Assembly: GCA_003232015.1 (NCBI GenBank) | Contig: QIKU01000074.1 | Location: 1-9,470, forward strand | Source: Gammaproteobacteria bacterium | GTDB lineage: Bacteria > Pseudomonadota > Gammaproteobacteria > UBA6429 | Direction: 5' to 3' | DNA: 9,470 bases | Shown here: positions 6,613 to 9,470 of the stretch, piece by piece | Position numbering within the stretch: the stretch's first letter is position 1 | Layout of the letters: each line of letters begins with the position of its first letter | Notes under the pieces: model-generated | What the model was told of the DNA's origin: nothing | Seen by the model: the letters and a program-made list of their open reading frames with translations, nothing else | Database searches by the model: none | Program-made: the position numbers and the translations under genes

Positions 6613-8096
6613 TGGCAATAATTATGAATGGGCCTAACAAGGAAAAAATTCTTGGTTTTCTGCATCAAGCTGATGCGTGTTTGGAGGCGAGACAAAATGA
6701 ACAGGCCATTATTTACTATAAGGCGGCTTTATCATTAGACCCGGGAATTGGTGAAGCATCATATCGAATGGCTTACGCATATTCAAGGTTGGGGCAAAAC
6801 GATAAAGCCATCGATATTCTGAAGAAAAACACAAAAAAATATAAAACGGCAAAATCCTTTAACCTGCTAGGTCAATGTTTATCTCTGGCAGGCGATTTCG
6901 ACAATGCCAATAAAGCCTATCGGCGTGCCCAAAAGCTTGATAGAAAAAATATCGAAACAATCATGGGCCTCGCTGATGTAATTGCTCAAAAAGGGAATTG
7001 CGCAGAGGCATATAAATTACTTGCACCCCACATAATAAACAAGCGACTAAGTATTGATTTAGCACATGCAGCAACAAATATTAGTAAAAAACTCAATCAG
7101 TATGACGATGTGCTTGAGTATCTTTTATTCTCGGAAAAAGAAGAAAAGTACTCTGCTGATGTATTTCAGGCGCAATTTAAATATATGATAGGAAGTATAT
7201 ATGATAAAAAGAAAATGCATAAAGATGCAATGCGTTATTTCAGGGAAGCAAACGCATTAATGCCATATGTCTACGATTTTTCGTTTCATGATCAACTCGC
7301 TGACACTATAAAATCTATGTATTCAACTGATTTCCTGGCCCAGTGCAATACTGCGGTGAATACATCAAATAAACCCATATTTATCGTTGGCATGCCGAGA
7401 TCCGGCACAACGCTTATCGAGCAAATTCTATCTAGCCATTCAAAGGTGCATGGTGCAGGTGAGCTTTCTTATATCAGTAGTTATGTCGTAAAAATTGAAG
7501 AAAAACGCATGCAAAAATATCCGTACTGTATGAATGGATTAACGAGTGATGATCTGGATTATTTTTCTAAGAGTTATCTGGATGCCGTCAGTGAACAATC
7601 TAAAGGTTCAGCACATGTTGTAGATAAGATGCCTCATAATTTTGTGTACGTAGGTTTTATTAAACAATTATTTCCGGACAGTAAGATAATATACTGTAAG
7701 CGTAACCCTATTGATACTTGCTTGTCCATATACTTTACACGTTTCAACGATTCTCATCCTTATGCCACCTCTTTTAAAGATGTTGCGCATCAATATAAAT
7801 ATAGTACTGAAATCATGAAGCATTGGACAGACATCTATCCTTCATCAATCATTGAGATAAATTACGAAGATACCGTGGCTGATCTGGAAACAAGTGTAGA
7901 GAAAATTATTTCATTCTGCGGCCTGGACATGGAACAGGGCTGTCTTGAATTTTATGAGAACAAACGTTTTGTAGCTACAGCCAGTAAAGAGCAAGTTAAT
8001 AAGCCTATTTACACTTCATCAATGGAGCGATGGAAAAACTATTTACCTGATGTGCAGCCATTAGTAGATGAAATAAAAAAAGCAGGCCTTTTATGA
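6612..8096 (+). CDS. TPR-repeat sulfotransferase family protein
   Basis: This 494-residue fusion has N-terminal tetratricopeptide repeats (about 10-215; clear helix pairs at 46-75, 80-112 and 187-216) and a PAPS-dependent sulfotransferase domain (about 254-494). The 5'-phosphosulfate loop is GMPRSGTT (260-267), the 3'-phosphate motif is RNPIDTCLS (364-372), and Glu284 in GAGEL is placed like the catalytic Glu of tyrosylprotein sulfotransferases, which share the GxPRSGTT loop. DKMPHNF follows at 338-344. The family transfers sulfate from PAPS to tyrosine or glycan hydroxyls; TPRs probably bind the partner or substrate. No signal peptide or membrane helix is visible, so it is likely cytoplasmic. 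Its ATG overlaps the stop of the protease gene by one base, which implies translational coupling; a second ATG at 6624 is possible. The acceptor substrate is unknown. Confidence 0.9.
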   Translation: MAIIMNGPNKEKILGFLHQADACLEARQNEQAIIYYKAALSLDPGIGEASYRMAYAYSRLGQNDKAIDILKKNTKKYKTAKSFNLLGQCLSLAGDFDNANKAYRRAQKLDRKNIETIMGLADVIAQKGNCAEAYKLLAPHIINKRLSIDLAHAATNISKKLNQYDDVLEYLLFSEKEEKYSADVFQAQFKYMIGSIYDKKKMHKDAMRYFREANALMPYVYDFSFHDQLADTIKSMYSTDFLAQCNTAVNTSNKPIFIVGMPRSGTTLIEQILSSHSKVHGAGELSYISSYVVKIEEKRMQKYPYCMNGLTSDDLDYFSKSYLDAVSEQSKGSAHVVDKMPHNFVYVGFIKQLFPDSKIIYCKRNPIDTCLSIYFTRFNDSHPYATSFKDVAHQYKYSTEIMKHWTDIYPSSIIEINYEDTVADLETSVEKIISFCGLDMEQGCLEFYENKRFVATASKEQVNKPIYTSSMERWKNYLPDVQPLVDEIKKAGLL

Positions 8097-8097
8097 G

Positions 8098-9470
8098 CTA
8101 AATGAAGAAATGCGGTAGTTCATCTTTAACTGAAAGCTTACCAACATCTATGTTGAAAGCACGTTCAGATTCAAATTGCAGAGGGTATAAACTCGTTGAA
8201 AATGCACGGGTAACAAAAACATTCTTATCTGCAAAGCAGGCGGGCGTTGCGTCTATACCATAAATTTCAATTTTATTTTCGGTAAGTCTTCCTACAATTG
8301 CATCTAATTCCTGACTTTCCAAATCTTTATATATATCAGGTATTAAGGGGTTTTCCATATCCAGAAAAGCAAGCTTCTCTCTCGGTTGATTTGTTGCATA
8401 AAAATTCATGCGATCCTGTGTCTCCTTAATTCTTCCAGTAAATTTTCGGGAAAGATAATTGTTATTATTTGACATGCAAGCAAGTACGTTTAGTGCGTTG
8501 GTTTTAAGTTCATCGAGTGATTTAAATGTGGCTTGATTTAAATTCAATCCAGCACCGTATCCAAAAATTAAAGACGGAGACTTAGAAGAATCAGAACTTG
8601 AAATAGTTGTCATTACAACTGGAAGGCAGCTCGGTGATTGCACTACATAGCTGATTGCAACCAAATTCTCGTTTTTAAGCAGCTCAGCAAGAACTACAAC
8701 AATTTTATTTAACGAATTTGTTATTTCTGTATCAGGAGAAAACTCATACGCTCTCTCAGGATCATGCCAGAAACGAACAAATGCGTCTCTTTCGACAAGT
8801 TCAATAATACTTGCAGACATTGAGCTGTCAAAGTTTATGTGTGCAGCAAACCCGCTAGAACTAGGCTTGATAAAGCTTAAATCGCCCATGTCATAGATAA
8901 AGCGTAAAGGTATGGGGCGGACTTTTTTGTTTGTCAGGTTCACCCCCCAGATTGCGTCGCTTTTAATTGCAGCCATTTCCTGTGCTGTAATGTTGGAGGA
9001 GTATAACTGCAGGAACCCCTGAACCAGGTTTACATCAAACTTTTTTGTTTTCAATGGGGCAGTTTGTTCAATAAACGAATAACGTTCAAGATATTCCATC
9101 GTGGCTTTGGTTTTTGTTAATTCTCGTTCTGATGAGTATCCCATTGTGGCTAGTTCTATAGCTTGACCACCCGATGAAAGATGTCTGGCGTTTATATGTG
9201 TAAAGAAACTGCCCCCTATAACTTCCTGGAAATACCTGTCACTTATATCCTGCTTGCTTCGCGTAGATGTAGAATGTGCAAATCCAAAAGAAAATAGCTG
9301 TTCATTGATTTCACTAATGTTTGCTTTGGTATTTTTATTCATTAATTGCTGGTATATTTTCCTGGCATCATCTCTATTACATGATGTTTTTGGATAACAG
9401 CTTTGACAACTTTCATATGAAATTAGGTTAAAGTCTTTAATTTTCTCACTGGTTTCAATCGAGTAACAGC
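8098..9470 (-). CDS. YcaO-domain protein, 5' end beyond the window (partial)
   Basis: YcaO enzymes use ATP to activate peptide backbone amides, making azolines or thioamides in RiPPs and other peptides. An ATG at 9342 would give 414 residues, but the same frame stays open for 42 more codons to the window edge and these look coding: they include a Cys-x2-Cys-x5-Cys cluster (ESCQSCYPKTSC) like zinc-binding motifs preceding YcaO domains in azoline-forming enzymes. The real start is therefore probably outside. Counting from that ATG, the YcaO ATP/Mg motifs are present: MEYLER (Glu83, Glu86), ELVERDAF (Glu181, Glu184) and SLDEL (Glu278) after a GYGAG loop. The C-terminus is LPHFFI, not the Pro-x-Pro-x-Pro end of typical azoline synthetases. 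It converges on the sulfotransferase gene with one base between stops. No RiPP precursor or TfuA partner is visible here. Confidence 0.87.
   Translation of the reverse strand, partial: CYSIETSEKIKDFNLISYESCQSCYPKTSCNRDDARKIYQQLMNKNTKANISEINEQLFSFGFAHSTSTRSKQDISDRYFQEVIGGSFFTHINARHLSSGGQAIELATMGYSSERELTKTKATMEYLERYSFIEQTAPLKTKKFDVNLVQGFLQLYSSNITAQEMAAIKSDAIWGVNLTNKKVRPIPLRFIYDMGDLSFIKPSSSGFAAHINFDSSMSASIIELVERDAFVRFWHDPERAYEFSPDTEITNSLNKIVVVLAELLKNENLVAISYVVQSPSCLPVVMTTISSSDSSKSPSLIFGYGAGLNLNQATFKSLDELKTNALNVLACMSNNNNYLSRKFTGRIKETQDRMNFYATNQPREKLAFLDMENPLIPDIYKDLESQELDAIVGRLTENKIEIYGIDATPACFADKNVFVTRAFSTSLYPLQFESERAFNIDVGKLSVKDELPHFFI

Noticed and set aside
9343..9417. A separate 24-residue peptide on the minus strand whose TAA overlaps the YcaO ATG (TAATG)
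   Set aside because: The YcaO frame itself stays open through this stretch and carries a plausible Cys cluster, so the 24-residue frame is better explained as a shadow.

Overview
This window looks like a piece of chromosome from a Gram-negative gammaproteobacterium, probably aquatic or marine. It has moderate-to-low GC, a FadL-type outer membrane barrel, and a large exported Ig-like protein with a C-terminal membrane-anchor sorting tail. No phage genes, transposases, tRNAs, rRNAs or CRISPR repeats are visible. The organism call is inferred from gene types, not from a marker gene.

Layout: (1) 1-539 is non-coding, with a few weak hairpins and a 10-bp palindrome. (2) 540-1865 (+) encodes an OMPP1/FadL/TodX-family outer membrane transporter. 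(3) 2069-4651 (+) encodes an 860-residue exported protein: signal peptide, a module present twice, two Ig/cadherin-like domains, a choice-of-anchor U-like domain, and a C-terminal Gly-Cys-Ser / Asp-Trp / hydrophobic / Lys-Arg-Arg tail. A strong intrinsic terminator follows. (4) 4852-5961 (+) encodes a 369-residue protein of unknown function whose C-terminal half may be Rossmann-like. (5) 6037-6612 (+) encodes a small CPBP-family (CAAX/Abi-type) glutamic intramembrane protease. (6) 6612-8096 (+) overlaps it by one base and encodes a TPR-sulfotransferase fusion. (7) 8098-9470 (-) encodes a YcaO-domain enzyme that converges on the sulfotransferase gene with a single base between the stops. Its reading frame runs off the right edge, so its true start lies outside the window.

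How the genes may work together: the 860-residue protein has the layout of a substrate for a dedicated C-terminal sorting protease, and a CPBP protease lies 1.4 kb downstream. My best reading is a JDVT-CTERM-like tail with its MrtJ-like glutamic protease, a substrate/sortase pairing analogous to PEP-CTERM/exosortase, GlyGly-CTERM/rhombosortase and MYXO-CTERM/myxosortase. The specific family name is from memory and needs a profile search. The coupled TPR-sulfotransferase and the neighbouring YcaO enzyme suggest that protein sorting and post-translational modification are combined at this locus. That combination is the most interesting aspect of the window, and it is inference. A competing reading is that the protease and YcaO belong to a RiPP-type modification/immunity locus that continues past the right edge.
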